Shown here piece after piece: positions 25,346-33,945 of a stretch of 64,000 bases of DNA. The notes under the pieces are model-generated. The model made no database searches. It was not told where the DNA came from and saw only the letters and a program-made list of their open reading frames with translations. How positions within the stretch are numbered: position 1 is the first letter of the stretch; every line of letters starts with the position of its first letter. Location of the stretch: assembly GCA_002215645.1 (NCBI GenBank), contig NGFI01000013.1, positions 62,001-126,000 on the forward strand. The letters run 5' to 3'. Position numbers and translations under genes: made by a program. Source of the stretch: Gemmatimonadetes bacterium 2013_60CM_65_52. GTDB lineage: Bacteria; Gemmatimonadota; Gemmatimonadetes; Gemmatimonadales; Gemmatimonadaceae.

Positions 25346-26374
25346 ATGAGCCGACCTGCACACCCAAAGCGGGGACGAAAGGCGGAGAATCGCGCTGTCG
25401 TTCCTGCAGAGATGGAAGCGGTCGCACTGGACGAATTCGGACCTCCGTCAGTGCTGACGCAGCGGACCGTACCCGTGCCTCGACCCGGTCCTGAGGAAGT
25501 CCTCATCGCCGTCCATGCCGCTGGTGTCGGTGTGTGGGACGCGAAGATCCGCGACGGGACGTGGGCGGATGACGACATCGAGTTTCCGCTGATTCTCGGA
25601 ACCGATGGCGCGGGAGTCATCGCGGAGATTGGCGAGCGCGTGCGGCGCCTGCATGTTGGCGACCGAGTATGGGCGTACACGTATGACAACCCGAAGGGTG
25701 GCTTCTACGCGCAATACGTCGCGGTCAGCACGAAACACGTCGCCGCATTGCCCAAGTCCTTGACGATGCTGCAGGGCGCCGCCGGCGCTGTCACTGGTCT
25801 CACGGCATTGCAGGGATGCGACGATCATCTCGAGATCAGCCGAGGACAGACCGTGTTGATCTTCGGCGCCTCTGGCGCAGTGGGAACGCTCGCGGTGCAA
25901 TTCGCGGCGCGCTACCGTGGCGCGCGCGTCATCGCGATTGCGTCGGGGTCGAATGCCAGGACTCTTCTCGAGAAGCTCGGAGCGGACGCCGTCATCGATG
26001 GACGTCGGCGTGGTGCGCTCGAGCGCATCAAGGAGGCGGCGCCGGACGGACTCGACGCAATTCTCGCGCTTGCCGGCGGTCCCATGCTGACCGCTTCGAT
26101 CGGGCTGATAAAACATGGCGGGCGTGTGGCGTATCCCAACGGTGTCGAGCCGAACCCACGGCGGCGGCGGCGCGTACGCGTTGTGCCTTATGACGCCGAC
26201 GTAAGTCCGACGAAATTCGCCGAGCTTGGCCGTGCGGTGGGAAAGATAAGACTCGTGGTGCCGATCGCGGCGACCTATCAGCTCGGCCACGCCGCCAAGG
26301 CACATGCGCGCATCGAGCGAGGGCACGTCGTTGGGCGAATCGCTCTGACAATCCGCGGAGCGGCGAGATCGTAA
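25346..26374 (+). CDS. MDR-family NAD(P)-dependent quinone oxidoreductase-like protein
   Basis: A 342-residue medium-chain dehydrogenase/reductase. The N-terminal GroES-like domain reads VALDEFGPPSVL and GVGVWDAKIRDG; the nucleotide-binding motif GASGAVGTLAVQFAARY lies near residue 175. It lacks the zinc ligands of alcohol dehydrogenases, so it belongs with the quinone oxidoreductase or zeta-crystallin-like group. The start at 25346 is preferred; a frame open to 25115 overlaps the divergent channel gene. A basic N-terminal tail (PKRGRKAENR) precedes the domain. Substrate unknown. Confidence 0.85.
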   Translation: MSRPAHPKRGRKAENRAVVPAEMEAVALDEFGPPSVLTQRTVPVPRPGPEEVLIAVHAAGVGVWDAKIRDGTWADDDIEFPLILGTDGAGVIAEIGERVRRLHVGDRVWAYTYDNPKGGFYAQYVAVSTKHVAALPKSLTMLQGAAGAVTGLTALQGCDDHLEISRGQTVLIFGASGAVGTLAVQFAARYRGARVIAIASGSNARTLLEKLGADAVIDGRRRGALERIKEAAPDGLDAILALAGGPMLTASIGLIKHGGRVAYPNGVEPNPRRRRRVRVVPYDADVSPTKFAELGRAVGKIRLVVPIAATYQLGHAAKAHARIERGHVVGRIALTIRGAARS

Positions 26375-26582
26375 CGGGTGCGAAACCACTTGCCGCATAC
26401 CTGCACGTCTGTCCCGATGGCGTCCAGATGGTCGCCTCCGCCGAGGCGCCAACGTATCCCGCGGCCGATCATCGCAAGTAGAGCACTCAGTCTTCTCGTC
26501 GGGAGAGCGCGTTCGTACCTTGGGCGACGCAAACCGTGGCCTCCTGGGACACGTCCCGCCAACCGATGACGAACATGCCAAC

Positions 26583-27062
26583 ATGAAACTGAACACACTC
26601 GTTCGCACAGGACTCCTCACCGCAGTCATCGACGGGCTGTTCGCATGCGTGCTCAGCGTGGTGTTCTACCACACGACGGTGACGCGACTGTGGCAAGGCG
26701 TCGCGTCGGTGCCGCTGGGCACGACGGCACTCGATGGCGGCACGGCGACGGCCCTCATCGGTGTCGCACTGCACGTGTGCGTCGCATTCACGTGGTCCGC
26801 CGTGTTCCTGTATGGCGCGATGCGACTCGACTGGATGAAGCGGTTGCTGGCATCGCGCTACGGCGTCCTGAAGGCAGCGGCGATCTACGGTCCGTTCGTA
26901 TGGCTGGTGATGTCGGCCGTGGTGATTCCGGTGTTCACGCACCGTCCGCCGTCGATCACGTTTCGCTGGTGGGTCCAGTTGCTGGGACATGTGCCGTTCG
27001 TGGCGCTGCCCATCGCGTGGTCGGTGAGCAAGAGCGAATCCCCCGAAGTGTCGGCCGGCTAA
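26583..27062 (+). CDS. Four-helix membrane protein of unknown function
   Basis: A 159-residue protein with hydrophobic segments at about residues 8-30 (GLLTAVIDGLFACVLSVVF), 55-80, 95-118 and 130-148. No charged catalytic motif is visible. The start MKLNTLVRTG at 26583 is favoured over 26520 because it places the first helix close to the N-terminus. It stands between the oxidoreductase and a minus-strand response regulator and is not obviously in an operon. Confidence 0.7.
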   Translation: MKLNTLVRTGLLTAVIDGLFACVLSVVFYHTTVTRLWQGVASVPLGTTALDGGTATALIGVALHVCVAFTWSAVFLYGAMRLDWMKRLLASRYGVLKAAAIYGPFVWLVMSAVVIPVFTHRPPSITFRWWVQLLGHVPFVALPIAWSVSKSESPEVSAG

Positions 27063-27127
27063 ACGAGCCCCTGAGCAGCTTGTCGGTGTTCAGCTTCCCG
27101 ATCAGCTCATCGACAAGGTCGCCGATG

Positions 27128-27598
27128 TCATCCTCCTTCATGCACTCCGACTTGCGTTGCTGTGGTTGGAGAGCGAGCCCGATCCCGTTCGGCGGATGCC
27201 AGTACGACCTCGACGACGCGTACCAATTCCGCGGCGCTCACCGGCTTTTGGACGATTGCGGACACATTCGTCGGCGCGTCGAACGTGCCGGAGCCCGACA
27301 TCAGAATCACGGGAAGGTCTGCGCGCACTGACTGAATCTCGCGAGCAAGCCTGTCGCCACCGAGTGTCGGCATGTGGACGTCGCTGAGAACCACGTCGAC
27401 CGAGTCAGGCGCCTCTCGAATGGCCTGCAAGGCCTGCGTCGGATTGAGGTAGCTTGCCACATGGAAGCCAGCGCCCGAGAGCACGATGGTAAAAACGCGG
27501 GAGAGGGTGGGATCATCTTCCACGAGAACCACGTAGGTCGTTCGCTCGCCTGCGCGCGTCTGCATTGCTGGTACGGTAGCAGAGTCGAGCGTAATCAC
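27128..27598 (-). CDS. Single-domain response regulator
   Basis: A 156-residue protein that is essentially one receiver domain: acidic pair VLVEDDPTL, phospho-acceptor Asp in VVLSDVHMPTLGG, Ser/Thr region ILMSGSG and the Lys in IVQKPVSAAEL. No output domain follows, so it is CheY-like and passes phosphate on or acts by protein contact. It neighbours but does not overlap the LytTR regulator/histidine kinase pair, so partnership with that kinase is only possible. An internal start at 27562 (MQTRAGERT) would also give a complete domain. Confidence 0.87.
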   Translation of the reverse strand: MITLDSATVPAMQTRAGERTTYVVLVEDDPTLSRVFTIVLSGAGFHVASYLNPTQALQAIREAPDSVDVVLSDVHMPTLGGDRLAREIQSVRADLPVILMSGSGTFDAPTNVSAIVQKPVSAAELVRVVEVVLASAERDRARSPTTATQVGVHEGG

Positions 27599-27782
27599 GC
27601 ACGATGCGCAACCGACTCCGCGATGGAATGAGAAGCTGCAAATCCAACACCACGCTGCGGCATGGAGTGGCGGGCCGCTTAGAAAATTCTAAGGGACGTC
27701 AAGGTCGCAGCGCGCAAGCGCTTGCTATGTCAGTGTTGGAGCGGCCATTGTGACGCAGGTCACATTCACACGAAGTAGCGCC

Positions 27783-28541
27783 CTAGGAATGCGAGATTGC
27801 CTGGGTCACCAGTTTCGCGAGCGCCGACCGTCTTCGCCTGCTCACGGGCACGCGGGTAGCATCTCTCAGAACAACGACAGTTTCATCCGCCACACTCCGA
27901 ATCTCACGCACCATTGCGAGGTTGACGATCGCCCCTCGATGGACCCGCGCGAACTGCGAAGGATCCAGCCGCGCCTCCAGCGACGCCATCGTCTCTCGGA
28001 GAAGATACCGGCGCTCGCGCGTGTGGATCGACGCGTAATAGTCATCAGCGCCGATCCAGAGAATCTCATCCACTGGTATGACACGCTTCGCATGCGTGCC
28101 ATGAATGACCACGTGCCGCGCATATCTCAACTCGTCGTCGAGACTCTCCGCACCCGACGACTGCCGCCGGCGAACACGCGCGACCGCTGAATCGAAACGC
28201 TCCTGGTTGACCGGCTTTACGAGATAGTCCACAGCCTCAACCTCGAACGCATCGAGCGCGAACTCCTCATACGCCGTCAGAAAGATCGTCGGCGGAACAG
28301 CATCTCGGCCACGCGTCGCGAGTACGCGACGCAAAACGTCGAAGCCGGTGAGGCCCGGCATCTGGATGTCGAGGAACAGAAGATTCACCGTCTCCCGCTC
28401 GAGCATCCGGACCGCCTCCTCACCATCGCGGCACTCGGCCACGACGCTCACGTCAGTGTGCGCCGCCAGCAGCTGACGAATGCCGCGTCGAGCGAGCGGC
28501 TCGTCGTCCACGATTGCGGCGCGAAGCAACGAGTCAGGCAT
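27783..28541 (-). CDS. LytTR-family response regulator
   Basis: A 252-residue two-domain regulator. The receiver has DDEPLARRG, phospho-acceptor in LFLDIQMPGLTGF near residue 58, FLTAYEEFALDAF and LVKPVNQERF. The C-terminal LytTR DNA-binding domain shows IGADDYYASIHT, RRYLLRETMASLEARL and FARVHRGAIVNL. It overlaps the upstream histidine kinase gene by 8 bases, forming a two-component pair of the LytS/YehU type that usually controls envelope or transport genes. The target is not evident. Confidence 0.92.
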   Translation of the reverse strand: MPDSLLRAAIVDDEPLARRGIRQLLAAHTDVSVVAECRDGEEAVRMLERETVNLLFLDIQMPGLTGFDVLRRVLATRGRDAVPPTIFLTAYEEFALDAFEVEAVDYLVKPVNQERFDSAVARVRRRQSSGAESLDDELRYARHVVIHGTHAKRVIPVDEILWIGADDYYASIHTRERRYLLRETMASLEARLDPSQFARVHRGAIVNLAMVREIRSVADETVVVLRDATRVPVSRRRRSALAKLVTQAISHS

Positions 28542-29637
28542 CTCGAAACGGAAGCGTGATCAGGGCGAGAGTGCCGGTCTGTGTCGCTTCGAGCGAGAGG
28601 CTCGCTCGCTCGCCGAAGAGCTCACGGAGACGCGCCTCCGTGTTCGACAGCCCAACGCCATGCGTGTATGAGCGGAGCTCGTCGCCTCCGTGCTGATCGG
28701 GACGCTCGTCCTGCACAGAGAGCACGAGTGCACCGTCTCGCCGATGCGCACCAAGTGTCACCGAGCCACCCTGTGGCGAATGAGCCATGCCGTGCCGCAG
28801 GGCGTTCTCGACGAGAGGTTGAAGAATGAAAACTGGCACCAACGCGTCAGCGAGTGCCGGGTCGACGTCCTCGCGAACGACCAAGCGATCACCGAAGCGG
28901 ACCATTTCGATATCGAGGTAGCGTCTCACGAACGTCAGTTCGTCCAGGAGCGCAATCTCACGCGCTCGATCCGTGCGCAGCACGTCCCGAAGGAGATCGC
29001 TCAAGAGAGAAAGCATGCGGACGACGGCGTCCGACTCGCCATCGCGTGCCAGCACCGTTATCGCATTCAGCGTGTTGAAGAGAAAATGAGGGTGCAATTG
29101 CATGCGCAGCGCGGCGAGACGAGCGTCGGCTAGCTGCGCCGTCAACCTGGCCGCCACGATCTCGCGCTGTCGAGCCTCGCTGAAGTGCGTGACGGCCGCA
29201 CCGACGCCGAGGATGCAGAAGTACGCGAGCATCGTCAGCGGAAGGGCCGAGAGGTACCAGAACAGGGCCAACTGGGCCAGCGGTCGCGTGCTCGGAGCGG
29301 GAGAGAATGTCCGCGTCGCAATCGATGCGATGACGGCGTATGCGGCCCCTGCGACTGCGGCGAAGAGGACATGCAACACGATGTTCCGGGCAAAGCGTGC
29401 CCGTGTCAGCGGGAGCCGATTTCCCAGCAGGAAGATGAAGGGGGTGAGCACCGCGTACACGATCCACGCGGGCGCCTCCATCATTACGGCACGCCAGAAA
29501 GCATAGCTCTTGCCGCCCAGGTGCCAGAACGTCCACGTCTCGAGCGACGCGAGCAGCGCGGGCAGCGCCCAGGCGACGACGATGATGGGCCACCGCCCGC
29601 GGACGATCGAGCGAAGATCCGATTGGCTTGCTTCCAT
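28534..29637 (-). CDS. LytS/YehU-type membrane sensor histidine kinase
   Basis: A 367-residue sensor kinase with four likely transmembrane helices in the first 155 residues (for example PIIVVAWALPALLASLETW and IVLHVLFAAVAGAAYAVIA). The His_kinase domain has the phospho-acceptor in MQLHPHFLFNTLNAI, and the ATPase has the N-box ILQPLVENALRHG and later G-boxes (GVGLSNTEARL). The membrane part contains no recognised ligand pocket. Its stop overlaps the LytTR response regulator gene by 8 bases. Confidence 0.92.
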   Translation of the reverse strand: MEASQSDLRSIVRGRWPIIVVAWALPALLASLETWTFWHLGGKSYAFWRAVMMEAPAWIVYAVLTPFIFLLGNRLPLTRARFARNIVLHVLFAAVAGAAYAVIASIATRTFSPAPSTRPLAQLALFWYLSALPLTMLAYFCILGVGAAVTHFSEARQREIVAARLTAQLADARLAALRMQLHPHFLFNTLNAITVLARDGESDAVVRMLSLLSDLLRDVLRTDRAREIALLDELTFVRRYLDIEMVRFGDRLVVREDVDPALADALVPVFILQPLVENALRHGMAHSPQGGSVTLGAHRRDGALVLSVQDERPDQHGGDELRSYTHGVGLSNTEARLRELFGERASLSLEATQTGTLALITLPFRDA

Positions 29638-29791
29638 GGTGAATGGCTACTGGTCCGTCATCAGCGTGACAAGGTGAACGAAGGAGTGCGGAGGACCGCT
29701 CACTGCACCGCGCGCACCGCTCGCTGCATCAGCGCTGCCACGTGATGCATCGCGGAGACATCTACGAGTCTCACCGCAAACCATCGATCAC

Positions 29792-31249
29792 ATGCGATTG
29801 CTCGACTCTCGCGCGCTCTCCGCCGGCGCCTTCTGCATCCTGACGACCGCATTCGGTCCCGCAGCCCCTTCAAGCCGCACTGCCGCGATCGCGGCAATCG
29901 ACACGGCATTGGCACGCATGGGGAGCATGGACTCACTCACGCGAATCGAGCGCGTGCGCTTCGACATGGTCACCCAATGGCAGCGAACGACATTCGACGC
30001 TCGGCCATACCGGGACCAGCCGAGTTACGAGCAGCACACCGACCTGCGTGACTATACGATCGACGCGTGGCGCAATACGCGGCGGTTCGGGTTCAATGCG
30101 TCGGCACGCTCCTTCGTGGACGTCGTGCGCGATACGGTCGCCATCCGCCGCTCGGAAGGCGGATCAGGGGGAGTGGCTTCGGCCGCAGTGGTCGCCGCGG
30201 GAAAATGGACGACGCTCAACGAGGCATACGTGCAGGAAAAGAACGAGCTCTTTGCGATCGCACCCGAGCGTTTGTTGCTGGGTGCGCGCAATGCGAGCGA
30301 TCTCAGGGCGCTCGCCGATACGACGATCGCCGGAGCGCACCACGCACGCGTCACGGCGATGGTCAACGGCTACCGTATGACGATCTTCCTGCACCGCTCG
30401 AGCGGCTATCTCACAGCCACACGTTTTCGCACCGCCGAGGAGAGTGACTACGGCCTCACGCCCTGGGGAACGATGGACGTGGAGTTCTGGTACTCGGGCT
30501 GGCGAAAATCCGCAAACGGACTTGTCTACCCCTCACAGTTCGACGTGCGTCGCGTAGGACAGCCGTACAAGCGAATGACCATCCTGTCGGCGGTGTGGAA
30601 TCCTCCGGCGACGCCGGACTCCTTTGCTGTGAGCGACTCGTTGCGGTTGGCTCACGTCGCCAACTCACGGCGGCCGATGCACGACGTCTCCTACGACTCC
30701 ACCACGCTGCTCCGGGAGCGTTTTGTCACGTTCAATGCCGCCGGTGCGCCGGCAGGTGCGGTGAAGATTGGAAGCGCGTGGCTGCTGCTGGAGGCGGGGC
30801 AGGCGCCCCTGAGCGCGCAGCGCGCGGTAGAACATCTCGCGGCCATTCAGAACGGCGGAGCAGCGGCGGCAACGATTGTCACCACGCCAGCTACGGGCAA
30901 TGGCGGTGTGGCGTGGTTGACGTCACATGGCATTACCGTGCACGTCGCGCCGGGCGCAGCGCCGTTCATCAACGCGGTGCTGAGCGGGCACGAAACGCAT
31001 GGCACCAAGCCGCGAATAGAACCCACGCCACGATGGATCAGGCTCGGCGGTGATTCTCTGTGGGTCGAGCCAATCGACTTCGCCGACGCGCCTGGTGCGA
31101 TGGTCGTGTACGTGCCATCGCTCGACTGGGTCTACTCGGGGCTCGCCGCCAATCCGGTGAACCTCGACCGCGTTCGCGCACTGGTGCGCGCGCGTGGCTG
31201 GCACGCAGCTCGGGTCGGAACGTCTCGAAGCATCGTCGGTCCACTCTAA
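29792..31249 (+). CDS. Exported protein resembling a degenerate metallo-beta-lactamase-fold hydrolase
   Basis: A 485-residue protein with an N-terminal signal-like region (ALSAGAFCILTTAFGPAAP). The middle resembles outer-membrane-type beta sandwiches (TPWGTMDVEFWYSGWRK). The last 200 residues follow the strand order of metallo-beta-lactamase-fold hydrolases (SAWLLLEAGQAPLSAQRAVEHL, then VTTPATGNGGVAWLTSHGITVHVAP, then VYVPSLDWVYS), but the HxHxDH metal motif is absent at the expected place (TPATGNGG). If related, it would be catalytically inactive. Assignment is tentative. Confidence 0.65.
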   Translation: MRLLDSRALSAGAFCILTTAFGPAAPSSRTAAIAAIDTALARMGSMDSLTRIERVRFDMVTQWQRTTFDARPYRDQPSYEQHTDLRDYTIDAWRNTRRFGFNASARSFVDVVRDTVAIRRSEGGSGGVASAAVVAAGKWTTLNEAYVQEKNELFAIAPERLLLGARNASDLRALADTTIAGAHHARVTAMVNGYRMTIFLHRSSGYLTATRFRTAEESDYGLTPWGTMDVEFWYSGWRKSANGLVYPSQFDVRRVGQPYKRMTILSAVWNPPATPDSFAVSDSLRLAHVANSRRPMHDVSYDSTTLLRERFVTFNAAGAPAGAVKIGSAWLLLEAGQAPLSAQRAVEHLAAIQNGGAAAATIVTTPATGNGGVAWLTSHGITVHVAPGAAPFINAVLSGHETHGTKPRIEPTPRWIRLGGDSLWVEPIDFADAPGAMVVYVPSLDWVYSGLAANPVNLDRVRALVRARGWHAARVGTSRSIVGPL

Positions 31250-31280
31250 CACGGGGATTCGCTGGCGGTAAACATCTGGC

Positions 31281-31303
31281 GCCGCGGGTATGAAACCCGC
31301 GGC
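31281..31303 (+). terminator. Strong hairpin after the 29792-31249 gene
   Basis: GCCGCGGGT and ACCCGCGGC form a perfect 9-bp stem with a 5-nt loop, 31 bases after the stop codon. Only a short pyrimidine tail (GTTCCTC) follows, so it may be a weak intrinsic terminator. Confidence 0.5.
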
Positions 31304-31430
31304 GTTCCTCATGGCGGCTGCCGCACGGGCGGACTACGTTAGCGGCGCATGCCCCGCCCGCGCTCCCACCTCGCGGCGAGAAAAAGGCGTGTGCCCGCCA
31401 GCACCGAACCTCACTGTCAGGAGGTCGGAA

Positions 31431-33932
31431 ATGCCTCGTTCGTCTGTGCGCTCCGCCGCCGGAGCCGTTGTCATCGTTCTGCTCTTCCCAATCATGTTGT
31501 GGGCGCAGGGCGGTTTCATTCGTGGCACAGTCACCGATACTGGCGCCCGTCCTCTCTCGAGCGCGCTCGTGCTCGTACCCGCAGCAGGCCTGTCGGCTCG
31601 CACGGGCGACGACGGCACGTTCACCGTGCGCGGCGTCCCGCGCGGGACATATGTCCTACGAGTGCATCGGATCGGGTTCAAACCGAGGGACGTGGCTGGC
31701 GTGTCCGTCTCCGAGACGAGCATTCCGATCGTGTCCGTTGCCCTCGAGCCCAGCGCCGTGGAGCTCGGCGGAATGGTGGTGTCGGCATCACGTCGCGTCG
31801 AAAAAATCACCGACGCACCGGCCACCGTCACACGGCTGGATTCCGCACAGATCCAGAACACCATCGGGAATTCGTTCATTCCCGCGCTCAAGGCCGTCAA
31901 CGGCATCGAGTTCATCCAGGTCGGAGTGACGTCCGCCGTCTTGAATGCACGCGGATTCAACACGTCGTTCAACAATCGCCTGTTGATGATCGAGGATGGG
32001 CGAATCGCGACAATTGCCGAGAGCGGACTGCCCGTCGCACTCCAGACGACCATTCCAAAGGTGGACCTCGCCGGCATCGAGATGCTCGTCGGGCCCGGCT
32101 CTGCGCTCTATGGCCCGGATGCCTCGAGCGGAGTGCTCACCCTCGAGACGAAGGATCCCAGGCAGTATCAGGGATGGAGTACCGAGCTCTCCGGCGGCTC
32201 GCGCAACTTCTATGATGTGCAGGGACGCTACGCCATGGTGAATGGCAAGCTCGGATTCAAGATGTCCGCCGAGCGCCAGGCGGCGGACGATTGGTCGAAC
32301 GCTGTCGTCTATCCGGGACTCTCGTCTGCCGCAGCACCGATTCCCGAAAAGAATCCGGATTTTCACACGGACGTCACGCGTGGGAGCGGCGCGCTTGCCT
32401 GGTACTTCGACAACGGCGGGCGATTGAATCTCGCAGCGGGCGCGAGCCGCATGAACGGGCTTGGCCAGACGAGCGTCGGCCGCAACCAGCTCGTCGATTA
32501 CGACTACCGCGACTATCAGCTCCAGTACACGGGGAGCAGCTGGTTCGCGCAGGCCTACATGACCAACTCGATCACGAACGGCACGTACGCGCTCAACGGT
32601 TACTCACAGAACAGCGTGCGCTATCCGGCGCTGAGCAGCGATTCGGTAAAGCGTGTGTCCGCATTCCCCGCTGAGGGACGTATTCAGGCTGCGGAGATCC
32701 AGCACAACTTCGCGCTCGGCGCATTCGTGCCTTCCGGCAACTCCGCTTTCGACAACACGCACGTGATCTGGGGCGTGCAGCGGAGACGCGACCGCGTGAG
32801 CTCCTACGAGCATTGGTTGAGTGACCGCGTCAGTGGCCGGCCGATCCTGCGCGATGAAAGCGGGGTGTACTCACAAATCGAGACGCCGGTGGGCGACGCC
32901 CTCCGTCTGGTGGCCGCAGCGCGGTACGACACGCACGACCGTTACCCCGCGCAATTCTCTCCCAAGGGAGCGATCCTCTTCTCACCGGTGGTGGACCACA
33001 CGTTTCGACTGACGGTGAACCGGGCATACAAGTCGCCGACGGTGCTCCAGACGGATCTCTCATACCCGAACCTGCAGCCCTTCGTCGGCATCTTCGGCAA
33101 CGCCGACGGTTTCGACATCAAGAAGAACGACGGAACCGTCGTGAGCGTGATCGACGCCGTGAGGCCCGAGACGAACACCACGTGGGAGATCGGTTACAAG
33201 GGCGTCACAGGCAACCGTCTCTTTGTCGATGTCGCGGGCTATCGATCGCACTTCCGGGATTTTCTGAGCCCGCTCGTGACCATTGCGAATCCCTTGTCGG
33301 CCACGACGCCCACAACGGCGTACAATCACCGCACCGGTGCAAAGATCACGGACCCTGCAGGCGGACCGCAGGTGACGCTCACGTACTTCAACGTCGGTGA
33401 AGCCGTGATCACCGGAATCGAGGCAGGGTTGCGCTATTACCTGACAGACCGCCTCAGCGCCTCGACGAGCCTGAGCGCCATCAGGGTGGACACGATCAAG
33501 AGCAAGCCAACCGATCCCGCGGAGGCGACGTCCTTCAACAGCGCCTCCACGCGCATCGGCTCGAGCATCGAATACAAGGATCGCGCTCGCACGGTCGGCG
33601 TCACGATGCGTTACGTCAATGGATACGATTTCCGCGGCGGCGTGAACTACGGGCGCATTCCCTCGTTCTTCGCGCTGGATGTGAGCGGAAGCTGGCGCAT
33701 GGCATCGTCACCGGTTCAGCTCACCCTCCAGGCACAGAACCTGTTTGCCTGCGTGAGTGGAACGAGCACGCCTCCAGCAAATGGCGTCAGCTCCGCCACG
33801 TCAGCCACGTACGTCGGCGACGGGCGATGCGGTGTGGGGCGATCACACATGGAGATGATCAACATGCCGGAAATCGGCACCATGATCTTCCTTGGCGTGC
33901 GCATCGAAGGCGGCCCCTCGGCGCCTCGTTAG
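31431..33932 (+). CDS. TonB-dependent outer-membrane receptor with carboxypeptidase-like N-domain
   Basis: An 833-residue receptor. The start at 31431 has an AGGAGG ribosome site 6 bases upstream; a frame to 31290 begins in the terminator hairpin. After the signal peptide (IVLLFPIMLWAQ) comes a carboxypeptidase regulatory-like domain (GTVTDTGARPLSSALVLV), then the plug (SASRRVEKITDAPATVTRLDS, VGPGSALYGPDASSGVL), then the 22-strand barrel. The plug motif and length are typical of receptors for siderophores, vitamins or oligosaccharides. No uptake genes are adjacent, so the ligand is unknown. It converges with the large kinase gene, 13 bases away. Confidence 0.92.
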   Translation: MPRSSVRSAAGAVVIVLLFPIMLWAQGGFIRGTVTDTGARPLSSALVLVPAAGLSARTGDDGTFTVRGVPRGTYVLRVHRIGFKPRDVAGVSVSETSIPIVSVALEPSAVELGGMVVSASRRVEKITDAPATVTRLDSAQIQNTIGNSFIPALKAVNGIEFIQVGVTSAVLNARGFNTSFNNRLLMIEDGRIATIAESGLPVALQTTIPKVDLAGIEMLVGPGSALYGPDASSGVLTLETKDPRQYQGWSTELSGGSRNFYDVQGRYAMVNGKLGFKMSAERQAADDWSNAVVYPGLSSAAAPIPEKNPDFHTDVTRGSGALAWYFDNGGRLNLAAGASRMNGLGQTSVGRNQLVDYDYRDYQLQYTGSSWFAQAYMTNSITNGTYALNGYSQNSVRYPALSSDSVKRVSAFPAEGRIQAAEIQHNFALGAFVPSGNSAFDNTHVIWGVQRRRDRVSSYEHWLSDRVSGRPILRDESGVYSQIETPVGDALRLVAAARYDTHDRYPAQFSPKGAILFSPVVDHTFRLTVNRAYKSPTVLQTDLSYPNLQPFVGIFGNADGFDIKKNDGTVVSVIDAVRPETNTTWEIGYKGVTGNRLFVDVAGYRSHFRDFLSPLVTIANPLSATTPTTAYNHRTGAKITDPAGGPQVTLTYFNVGEAVITGIEAGLRYYLTDRLSASTSLSAIRVDTIKSKPTDPAEATSFNSASTRIGSSIEYKDRARTVGVTMRYVNGYDFRGGVNYGRIPSFFALDVSGSWRMASSPVQLTLQAQNLFACVSGTSTPPANGVSSATSATYVGDGRCGVGRSHMEMINMPEIGTMIFLGVRIEGGPSAPR

Positions 33933-33945
33933 CGCCGCCCGGCCG

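Noticed and set aside
26956-27141. Minus-strand 61-codon frame beginning MKEDDIGDLVDEL
   Set aside because: The start is protein-like and has GGAG upstream, but most of the frame is antisense to the membrane protein gene's 3' end, so it was not listed as a gene.
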